From Turnera subulata (Eukaryota; Streptophyta; Magnoliopsida; Malpighiales; Passifloraceae): a stretch of DNA of 64,000 nucleotides. Location of the stretch: assembly GCA_028386065.3 (NCBI GenBank), contig JAKUCV010001377.1, forward strand, positions 1-64,000, written 5' to 3'. Made by a program: the position numbers and the translations under genes. Positions 10,999-21,900 of this stretch are shown in pieces (within the stretch, counting starts at the first letter, position 1; each line of letters opens with the position of its first letter). Under the pieces are notes generated by a model that worked only from the letters and a program-made list of their open reading frames with translations, was not told the DNA's origin and ran no database searches.

Positions 10999-13308
10999 TG
11001 TTTGCTTGCTTGGGTCACTGCCTGCCTGCCTCACTGTTTCGGTTTCGTTCTAGTCCACTCTCTCAGTAGAAGTCCACATCAGTGAGAGTTTCTGGACTTG
11101 ACTTAAGTTTTGGGCCTTCTGTGCTACTTAAGTTTTGGGCCTTCTGTGCTACTTTACTTTGCTGGATCCAATCCAGTTTCTTATGTTTATATCCACGGGG
11201 GAATCAGAGTGGGCCAGTTCAACCAGTAACCGGAGGCCTTCTCGGATTTCAAAAACTCGGATTGGCTCGGCCCGCTTCTCCCCCATTTTATAGATTTATT
11301 TTATCAACAAATTCATTTTTACATTCATAATTGTAAATGTGTGTTATGATGGTATGCTCTAATCTAATCCACATTATGAATTCAAACAACTCCTCTAACT
11401 TTTCTGCATAAATATTAATATTATTACACGTCAAATCAATGTAAAAAAATAGTGGACCATTGAACACGTGAGATGTGGCAACCCAAATCACCAGTGGCCT
11501 GATGCGTTTTTCGTCTCAACCCTACGCAATTTCTCCAAATTTTGTTATCAATCATTTCATACATAGATGATAGATCAATTAATATATCAAAAATAAAGTT
11601 CCAGACAAGCAATATATATATATATATATATATATATACGTGTAATCCACGGAGTTTTAGGAAACTTTTTGGATCTAGTCATAGTACTTTTGGTTTAGGA
11701 TGGAATTCCATATTGATGACAATTGGTCAAAAAAAAAAAAAAGAAAGAATTGTTGGACCTCCACTAGCTAGAGAAGATATGATATGAAGGAGATGGATAA
11801 AAAATGTATAATAATAGTGTGGTTGAGTGGGATGTATGAAAAGAAAGAAAACAAGATAAGCAACTGTAGGAAGGAATAAAGGGGGATATATAAAATAATG
11901 GGAGATGGTGGCATTCGTGTGGAAACCACACTCCCGGAGTTCATTATATACATATTGCCTTTATTTGTCCCCATAAACACCTCATCATACCACTATAGTG
12001 CTCTCCGATTCAGAATCCATTCAATACTGAACCCTCCAATTGTTTCATTACTAACTAAAATTTGTCCAGATCGAGGAAGAGCTTTTTCACAACAGCAGTT
12101 ATTTATCAGAGATTGATATTCTCTTTCGCAAAATACAAGCCAAACAGCTAATTTAAGTACGAAGGTGAATTGAGGAGAGAAAATATAAACCCCTCGCTCA
12201 TTTGTGACCAAGTTTTTGTTTTCCAGCAACTTAATTTATATATAATCCAAAACGTCGGAGAAGGTGCGAGAAAAACCTGGCAATTAAGCCCTGATCACAA
12301 ATTGCGCAATATCAAATTGTGAACACACATATAATATGCATGTTCCAATTCTGTGCTTCTGCTTTACATGATCATTCAATTCCAGTGCTGCGCCTGCCTG
12401 AATATACTATATAATGAATCAAAGGATAACCAATAAGAAACGGAAGTTTTACTCGATCAAAAAGGAAAAAAAAAAAAAAAAGCATGCAATGCTTTTGCTT
12501 TAATTCTGTCCTTCCTTTTTTTTCCGAGACCGGGAAGTATATTCGATAAATATACGTGAGCTTAAGTTTCCGTTGTTTTGTCGCTTGTTCAACGGCTCAT
12601 GCTTTAGTCATGAATTTCTGATGCAATGCTGGTACGTATATATAACTGCCTGCAGGATTATTAAAGTGCATCATCAGCTCCATACTTTGGATCTTTCAGT
12701 TATTAATTCATTCTACTCTACCCTACACACACACACATATTGCTTAATTTGTGAATATTATATATATTCCTTAATTAATTTACTTTCCTAATTTCATTGG
12801 TTCATTTGTTTAAAAAATTAATTAGTTGTTTTATGGCCCCTTCTAATTCTTCCCAGAGATGTAAGGGGTGTACGGTACAGTTGCTGTGGCAGAAATACAT
12901 ATATATGTCACGTACGTGAAAAAGGAAATTAAAAAGTGGTTTTGTGAAAATAAAACGGATATTCCTTTGCCGCATCAAATTAATAAATATGATAATTACT
13001 AAGTACCACCTTGGCTTATTTTTTTAAGGCATATGTGATATGATCCATGGAGAAAAATAAAGTAATATTGCTGCTAAAGTGGGCACGCCCCACCATTGTC
13101 TTCCACCACCATATAGCAAAAACACACCACCTAGCTATATCGTTAATAAATACCCTTGTACTCTTGAAGGCGTGTGTCCTCCACATGCACTCCTCCTCCT
13201 CGTAATTAATATCCTCCTCTTCACTACTAGCTACTACGTTACTAGCTAGAGCTAGCCGTGCACTATCTCGTCTTTTTCCATTTCCATAATATATACTAAA
13301 TTGCTTCC
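10718..13308. other. Intergenic region between FRS5 and the VIT-like gene
   Basis: FRS5 promoter and 5' UTR on the left, VIT-like gene promoter on the right. Visible features are a CCA trinucleotide run (about 10791-10823), a GA run (about 10972-10995), a 27-base direct duplication around TTAAGTTTTGGGCC near 11100-11152, a TA run (about 11611-11638), and a very AT-rich stretch to 13000. No convincing gene, RNA or complete mobile element was seen. Confidence 0.5.
12909..12918. promoter_or_regulatory. Palindromic double ACGT element upstream of the iron transporter
   Basis: CACGTACGTG is a perfect ten-base palindrome with two overlapping ACGT cores, about 390 bases before the ATG at 13309. ACGT cores are typical bZIP sites, and bHLH factors bind related E-boxes; plant iron genes are often controlled by bHLH factors. 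A role here is inferred from position only. Confidence 0.3.
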
Positions 13309-14094
13309 ATGGCAAGCAACCAATTAGCATTGACTGTGATGGGCGGGGGCGGCGACAATAAGTTGGGTCCGGTGGTGGCGGGTGGTGGTGTTGTTGTTGT
13401 TGGCGATGTTGAGGGCCAATTAGGCAGGAGCAACAGGGCAGGGGTTGTTGATGATGATGAAAGTAGGGATATTAATAATATTGGGGAGTTTGACTACTCA
13501 AAAAGGGCACAGTGGCTGAGGGCAGCGGTGCTAGGAGCCAATGATGGATTGGTGTCGACGGCATCATTGATGATGGGTGTCGGGGCCGTCAAACAAGATA
13601 TTAAAGCCATGATACTCGCTGGGTTTGCGGGGTTAGTGGCTGGTGCTTGCAGCATGGCCATCGGGGAGTTTGTGTCAGTCTACTCCCAGCTGGATGTAGA
13701 ATTGGCCCAAATTGAGAGAAACAAGGTAACTAAGCAGCAGCAGCAGGTCCACCAGAAAACAACAACGTCCAGCAGCAGCAGCAGCGAATTAGAAGAACTA
13801 GAGGAGATTATGAGCTTGCCAAACCCATTGCAAGCAGCTGCCGCCTCGGCCCTTGCTTTTTCGGTGGGTGCTGTGGTTCCATTGCTGGCTGCTTCTTTTA
13901 TAAAGGAGTATAAGGTCAGGCTTGGGGTGGTGGCCGCTGCGGTGAGCTTGGCTTTACTGCTTTTCGGGTGGTTAGGTGCTGTGCTTGGGAAAGCACCAGC
14001 ACTCGCGTCTTCCCTCAGGGTCTTTGTTGGTGGCTGGTTGGCTATGTCTATAACTTTTGGGTTAACCAAGTTGATTGGATCAAGCGGCCTTTGA
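13309..14094 (+). CDS. Vacuolar iron transporter-like protein (VTL, nodulin-21/CCC1 family)
   Basis: Single-exon gene of 261 aa. The VIT1/CCC1 domain begins at SKRAQWLRAAVLGANDGLVSTASLMMGVG (read in two halves, residues about 64-92) and continues through KAMILAGFAGLVAGACSMA and GEFVSVYSQ, then two C-terminal hydrophobic pairs around AASALAFSVGAVVPLL and AVSLALLLFGWLGAVLG. About five membrane segments are expected, with export of iron from cytosol to vacuole as the family role. Compared with typical VTL proteins of about 200 aa, this copy has a glycine- and valine-rich N-terminal extension of about 60 residues and a glutamine/serine-rich insertion (about residues 142-164) in the cytosolic loop. 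The loop is shorter than in VIT1 proper and lacks its metal-binding domain, so VTL is preferred. Which VTL number it matches is unclear; position next to eIF5B recalls Arabidopsis VTL2. Confidence 0.87.
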   Translation: MASNQLALTVMGGGGDNKLGPVVAGGGVVVVGDVEGQLGRSNRAGVVDDDESRDINNIGEFDYSKRAQWLRAAVLGANDGLVSTASLMMGVGAVKQDIKAMILAGFAGLVAGACSMAIGEFVSVYSQLDVELAQIERNKVTKQQQQVHQKTTTSSSSSSELEELEEIMSLPNPLQAAAASALAFSVGAVVPLLAASFIKEYKVRLGVVAAAVSLALLLFGWLGAVLGKAPALASSLRVFVGGWLAMSITFGLTKLIGSSGL

Positions 14095-15956
14095 ACTATA
14101 TCTATATATATATATATATAGTATAGTTACGTTGGAATTAATATTCCTTTCCCATTCCCCCTAGCTACTCTACTACCCACTTATAAGACTGTAACTTATA
14201 AGCTATCTTCCCAACTCCCAAGTCCTTTAATTTTCCTTCTTCTTCTCCTTCTTTCCCCTTTTGTTGTTATTCATGTCTTTCGGGTTACTCAATCTGATCA
14301 GACGTGAATATGCATGTATATATATTGATACGGAAGTATACATATGCGACTTGTGTGAGTGTGCTATTTGTTTCTCTACATGGAATGCCAAAACACAGTT
14401 ACCAATAAACCAGCGTAAAATGGTCAAACAAGGAGAAAGCGCGCTTGATGAGTATGTAAATTTTGGCTATGCTTGATAAGTAGGTGATGGGGATGGGAGT
14501 CCCAATCTTTGGAGTGACATGATGAATAAGGGCGACCAACCTTTCCGATGGCTTCCTACTATCATTTTTGGTATGCTACAAATTTAAGTGTAACATGAAA
14601 TGGGATCAGGATCCTAATCATTAGTTTTTACAAGGAGACCATAAAAAAATTATCCAAATTATTCCCCCCTTATTTCATGTTAATTATATTTTTATAAACT
14701 GTCTTAGAATTATTTTTCGTTAATATATTAAACAAAGACAATGTCTCTCCATGATGTTTTTATATTCTAACGTATATTCTTTTCAAAAGATTTGTATACT
14801 CTGGTTAGATATATAACCATCTTTCTTTCAGTAGTCTATTTATTTACAACGTTCATATGTCCAAGCAAAAAAGTAAGATTACATAGTTTTCATAACCTCG
14901 ATATAATTTAGAATTTTTTTCCAAAAAAAAAAAACTGCTTCAAAAATTAATCCTATTGACGGTGTACTCATCTGACAAGAAGAGGGGAAGAAGAAGGAAA
15001 GGAGAAGAAAAAAAAAAAAAAAGAGGGAGAAGGGAATAAAAGACATGACGACGGGGTAAGAGATGGGAGGGAGGAAGAGAGATGCAAGAAGAATCAAATA
15101 AGAGGAGAAGAGGAGAGGAGCGATGGAGAGTGTTCCCAATGCGTGTGGACGCAAGTCCTCTGGAAAATTCCGAACTCCTTGTCCCCCTCCCGCACCAAAG
15201 AGCACAATTTACCCTCTTCTTCCGTTCCCAGTTTCCGGGATCAAGTATTTTCAAAAGTATAATAATAAACTCGATTGGAAATGAATAATAACGATCTTAG
15301 TGGCAAAAGAAATGAATATTATGATTCTTACTCCAAAACAGCAACAAGTCCAAACTCCATGCATTTCCTGTTTTTTCTCAATAAAACAATAAACAATTTG
15401 TAATCATCACAAAGTGCATTTGGCCCTTATATTCGCATAATATACGAGTAAGACCGCGAAAGAAACAAACATTTGATCTCCCAAGACGTCAGTGTGACAA
15501 AATTGCATTCAATGTCAAACTTGACGGCAAATCATGAAGTTCAAATATTTAGAAAGATAGAAGATAGCTACCAAAAACATTTGCAACAGCTGAACAACGC
15601 CGAGTTAGATAGCTCTATACACAGCACCATCAAAATTGCTTGTTCACTTTGAGCCTGTACCTCGCAAATTCAGGAGAAACAGCAAATCGAAATCAGCAAG
15701 GCAACAATACACCGGCGGAATTCATTCATTGCACGAATGGGGCTTCCTCTGCCTGAGATTTTGGAAAAATTTTGGAGTTTCGACTGTCTTTCCCCGCCCA
15801 GAGATCTCATCAGTCCACTTGAGAAAGGTATGATTTCCATATCAACCGCATTGCCCCTAACAAGGGGTTTATTTTTACATCAGACCACCCACATTGATTG
15901 GTAAGGCCCCTAATTAGTGTTTGTGACAGCACAGAACCATTTATGTCCTTCAAATG
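14095..15956. other. Intergenic region between VIT-like gene and eIF5B 3' end
   Basis: VIT-like 3' UTR with a TA run (14104-14122), AT-rich spacer, then a purine-rich block near 14990-15120. An open frame on the minus strand at 14940-15254 is low complexity and matches nothing I recognise. The right end is eIF5B 3' UTR. No supported gene. Confidence 0.45.
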
Positions 15957-18900
15957 TCACTGTATTTTGAAAAGGCTCTTCAACTTAACAACCAACCGCC
16001 ATTCATCCATGGATAGATCATCCTATACCCAAATAAAAAAAAAGGATGAGCAATCAAGTAAAAATGAGAATTCTATGATTGAACAGTACCCAGATACCAG
16101 ATTCCAGGACTCACCCGATAATTAGCCTTGAGAATGTCAATCGATCTTCTTGAAATGTGACTCACAAGCTCGTCATCAGTTTCAAAATGCCTGCCATGCA
16201 TTTTTTGCTGCTCTTCGGGATTGGTGCCAACAATCTGCAAAATCGCAGTAAAGAACCAAATATAATCAATGAAGCATTAACATAAATGAATAGCACCACT
16301 TTGGCTTGAAAGTCCAGAATCTCAATGCTATTGTACCTTAATGGCCACCTTCTGGCCTTTCTTGGCATAGTCCACAGGCTTTTTGTTATGCTCGATAGAA
16401 GCAATCCGGCCAATGTCAATAAAATCTTTCGATGGAACGCAAATTGGAGTACCAACCTAGCAGAGGAGACGGCAGTTACATAACCAATCCAAGTAAAGCA
16501 ATAACACAATAAGTAATTGCCATATGGTTCATAAGGCACGGATACATCGCAACGCCATACTTTGCATTTTTACATAGGAGTAGTTGGACAACGTACTCAA
16601 ACTACCAATGGCTTGTTTGCAAGAACATTTTAAACATTTGAACCACAAAAGTGCACAACAGTAAAAAAGAAGATATCAACATTTAAACTATATATAAGAA
16701 CAGAAAAATATAAAGGACAAAAGAACAACCAATATATGGTAATACCTTTAATATGCCTTCAAGGACATCAACTCCCAAGATAATTGGATCTTTCTTGTTG
16801 AAAACACAATCAGGTAAGATTTCAAGAACACAAGGGAATACCGCTTCATCTGCAGCTTCCTTCTTCTTTTCTTCCTTCAGATTTTGAATATAAGCCTTAA
16901 ATTGATCAAACAAGTGATAAATGATATCAGCAATGAAAATTTTTACACCCAGTTCATCTGCCAGCTCCCGAGCCTCTGGTGTCACTTTGACATCAAATGC
17001 TAATATCGTGGCATACTCCTTTTTCTTCTCAAGCATCACGCTAGCCTTCATTACATCTTTCTTATGAACCGGTCCTATGCCTATACCACTAACAGGTATG
17101 CTCACAGCCGGGGATTTCAAAAACTCCAGCAATGCTTCCAATGACCCAAGGGTGGATGCTTGTACATAGACGCCCTCACCACTTTTATCAATCCGGCTCA
17201 TGACAGATTTCATGTCTTCCATTGCCGCTTCCATGACATCTTCCAAATTGTCATCAGGTTTTACAACATATAGACCAGTTCCAGCAATAGCATGTTCAAG
17301 GCCCTGCATATAAAAACAAATGAATATGTATGCAGAACTGCAAATCCATCAAAATTGTTTTGATTTGCCATGATATCTAAGTTTAGAAAATCACCTGTGC
17401 AGTGATCTTGATACCCTGTGCAGCCTTAATTTGTTTGTGGTGCAGATATGTCCCCTGTCAAAAGAGCACCACTATATAAAAATCAACTTCAAAAACAATT
17501 TTATATACAACAATAAGATCCTTAAAACATTGCATGTTCAGATCTCATACATATAAGAAGATTTCGTTCATCCATCGGTCAAATCATTAATCAAAGAAAC
17601 ACCCATAAGCCATCTATTTACATAAAAGGAGATCTCCATGCAAAATACTGTCTAAGCAATCAGGATCAAGTTGAAAGAAAATAAAAATTCAGAAAGACTC
17701 CTGGAAATCAAACAACAAATCTCACACATTGAAATAACTTCGATGCAGCACTTACACTGGTAAGTTATGCATTCTTGTTAATTTAAGCCACTTCAAGCAT
17801 GTGGCATATGTAAATTAATTATGGCATTGACTGTAAGGTTATTAGCAGAGATGTTATTGTCGTAATAAGTTACTGGAGCAAGTTATTGCATCGTATTCTA
17901 GTCCCAGCTCACAGATTGATCCTCTATTGAATTGAATACCTGCAGATAGGATGAGAGAAATGAAAACTTAATGAGGGAAAATCCTGAGAACGTTTGCCTT
18001 ATGTCCGGAGGTGTTTGATCCTTCATCTGCTTTTCATTTTAGACCCAATAGTTTGATGACCATTAAGTAACTTGCAAAGGCGTCATTCCATAGTGCCTGA
18101 GAAGTTGGTTCAGAATGTATCCAGTGGCAAATTGTGCATCGCTTAGTTTGCGAGTTGCATGGTAACTCGGTACCAAAATTCCTGATTTCATCTTGCAGTG
18201 ACATTGCATGTGGATTTTTGAAAAATTTAGTGCCAAGGCTGGAGGACAAATAAGGACAGCCAAATGCCCTTATTTACGCTAACGAGATAAATTAAGTTTT
18301 ATACAAGGATAATAAATATCTGGGATTATATTATGACTCTGGGTCTTTCTCTTAGAACTCGTGTAAGACTGTTAAACATACTTGTGCTGCGGTTCAAGCA
18401 TGACAGGCACAAAAGTTGTACTTGATGTTTCATTCTTATAGACGCAGTGATGTTGTGCTGCATCAAAATTAATTTCAGTCTTGCTTCTTATATTTTTTAC
18501 ATTAAATGGTTGGCAACAAATTTATTAATGAATTGTTTGGTCAAGTGGGGCTAGGAAACACATAAGGCCGAGTTTTCAGCTGCTGCACGCAATAAAATAC
18601 CTGATTTTGTTTTAAAAGGTTGAATCACAACTATCAAGGATGGCAATTGAAATTCAGTATAAAACCATGCCACTGCATGAATCTAAGAACAAAAGCATCA
18701 GTCAAGGCAATCTGGACAAAAGATACATTGCCATTTGCCAGACTTTCCATCAAATAAGATATAGCATAGCATGACACGAGTGCTGCATAAACACATTATC
18801 TGTTCAACCTATGCCTATGTTATAAGAATAAGGAAAAGAGAAAGCAGGAAACAGTTTGGCAACAATGATAATTCTAAGGGATAATGGCCTCAAAAGTCCT

Positions 18901-21900
18901 AAAACTTTATGTCTGATCTCATTTGAGTCCTAAAATTTGTTACTTGGCCAAACAAGTTTTAGAACTTTAGGCCTGATCTTATTTGAGTCATAAAATTTGT
19001 TATTTGTCCAAACAAGTCCTAAATCTTTAATTATGAAGTCTATTTGAGTCCTAAATTAAATTTCTCTTAGTTAGCCGTTAACTTGAAAAAATATTATTGG
19101 CATGTCATCATAATGACCATAATGCCCATGGACTCATATAAATACCGATTATTTACACTGTACTACATTTGCTAAATTCTACAGATAAATTACCTGACTT
19201 TTTTTAAAGAAAAAAACATATCAGACTTGTGGCTATATATTGCATAATTATGATAAATTTTGAAACTTGCAATTAAGAAAAATTATAATTACCATCATCT
19301 AAAAATAATATAATATCAATTTAATTATAGTTTTCTTATGGGTTAACGTAAAAATGAATTCAGTACCCAAAATATTTGACCAAATACTATAGAATTTCTC
19401 TCTCACTTATGTTTTTGTTAGTAACATGGGATGGTTTTTATGATGCATGTCAATATTTTTTTTTTTCAAGTTGACAGCTCTAACTAACGGAAATTTAACT
19501 TAGGACTCAAAAACTTAACAATTAAAGATTTAGGACTTGTTTGGCCAAGTAACGATTTTTGAAACTTGCAATTAAGAAAAATTATAATTACCATCAACTA
19601 AAAATAATATAATATAAATTTAATTATAGTTTTCTTATGGGTTACCGTAAAAATGAATTCAGTGCCCAAAATATTTGACCAAATACTATAGAATTTCTCT
19701 CTCACTTATGTTTTTGTTAGTAACATGAGATGGTTTTTATGATGCATGCCAATATTTTTTTTTTTTTCAAGTTGACGGCTCTAACTAACGGAAATTTAAC
19801 TTAGGACTCAAATAGACTTAACAATTAAAGATTTAGGACTTGGTTGGACAAGTAACGATTTTTAGGACTCAAATGAGATCTAGTCTAAAGTTTTAAGACT
19901 CAAATAGACTAAATAATTAAAGATTTAGGACTTATTTGGACAAATAACGAATTTTAGGACACAAACGAGATCTGGCCTCAAGTTTTAGGACTTCCGCAGC
20001 CATTATCCCTAATTCTAGCTGTTTAAGATGTACTAGAGTTAGATGGCCACTAAAGCAGACCTTCATTGGATGGCTTTATGCAATGGCATTATAATAGCAA
20101 TAGTGTTTGAAACATACAAATGATAAGAACACGTAGAATCATATGAATAACCTTTTCTGGTAAGAACTTCCCACAAACAAACCCATCCCAGATCATCTCC
20201 AGAAATGGAAAACATACCTTAACTCGGAGTTCCTTCATTGGATGAGGGGTCAATAAAGCTCGAATTGTTGTGACGATGGGTCCCTGTGAAGAAAAATTAA
20301 TTAGTATAGGCTTTCAAACTGCAATTTATCAAATTGTGCACAATACTAGGGAATCAAGCTTGCCTGCAGGCCACAAACAACAATCTGGTCTCCTTCATGA
20401 AGCACACCGTTGACTAGCACAACATCAATTGTCGTCCCATGACCTTCTATAACTTTGACCTCCAACACCGTACACTGGCACAGGGCACAAAGCACTAATT
20501 AGACACTTGTATTAACAACATACATCAAAGAAGAATTTTCAAAAGAACGCATACCTGCAATTCATTCCTGAACGTAAGCTTCTCAACCATAGTTTTCTGA
20601 GACCACTGGACTAGTAGTAATAACAAATCTGGAATGCCTTCTCCACTGCAGAAAAGCAAGAACATGGAGATAAATGTATCAAACACTAAGTCAAGCCCAA
20701 GGAAGTTTTCTTATAGCAAAAGTATAATGGCTTTTCAAATCAAATGAGGCAAAAAAAATTAATAAAAAGGGAAAGGGAAGATTCAGGAAGCAGGGCTTAC
20801 GTAACCGCACTGGTGGGTACTATATTATAAGTCTCCCCCATATCCTTGTTTCTATAATATAATTCGGTATTTAAACCTTGTTCCTTGAACTGAGTAATAA
20901 TCTGGCCAGACAGATAACAGAAAGAAAAAAAATTAAAAAGGGTTATGTGAACTGCCAAACACAATAAGGAGCAAAATGTAGATTACTTCTGTGAGCCTCC
21001 TTTCAAACTCATTGTTCACGTCTCTTGACTGCTGCTTCATTGTCTTCCTAATAGGTGCATTCCGAGAAGTTTTCCATCCATATAGTCTGTCAACCTGCAA
21101 AAGTGAAAACATAATAATGAAAATGAATTCAGTAGTGATGGTTATTTGGATCTGATAGCTCTTGAGAGAGAGCCTTCACCTTATTCAATGCCACAATGAA
21201 TTCTGTATTCCTCATCCTCAGAAGATTAAGTGATTCAATTGTTTGTGGTTCCAAGCCATGCATAATGTCAACAACCAAAATGGCAATGTCACATAAGCCA
21301 GATCCCCTCGAACGTAAGTTAGTGAATGATTCGTGCCCAGGGGTATCAATGACCAATAGACCAGGGACATTTAATTTTGCATCAGCTTTCAATTCCTTAG
21401 TTCTCTCCCGTATGTTCTCAGCAGGAAAGTATGTAGCACCAATTTGTTGCGTGATACCACCAGCCTCACCTTCCTGAACATTGGTGCCTCTTATACAATC
21501 TAGCAGCTTAGTTTTACCAGTATCAACATGCCCCATGATACAGCAAATTGGAGAACGCAGGTTCTCTTCACCCGGTTTAGAAGTGTCATCTGAACCTACA
21601 GTCTTACTTTTTGCAGCAACATCTTTTCTCTTGTTTTTATCAGTCACCTCGACCTCAGTCTGGCCATTTTTAGTTTCACCTTCCTGAGATCTTATAGGCT
21701 TCGCAGGAACAGAGTTATTGACTGACTTGGTAGCTGCAGAAGTTGCTGTGGCATTTGGAGATCATAAAAACAAAAGATAAAAACATTAAAACCAAAACAA
21801 AATACTAAATAGGACAGAGAAACTGCTAGTTGATAAAAGCATATTAAAAACAATAACCTGCACCATGAGAAGTTCGCACTGTACTCTTCATGTCTTTCTT

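Noticed and set aside
14940..15254. Minus-strand open frame of about 104 codons with Ser/Leu/Phe-rich end
   Set aside because: Half of it is a polypurine/polypyrimidine tract and nothing is recognisable; could at most be a transcribed UTR.
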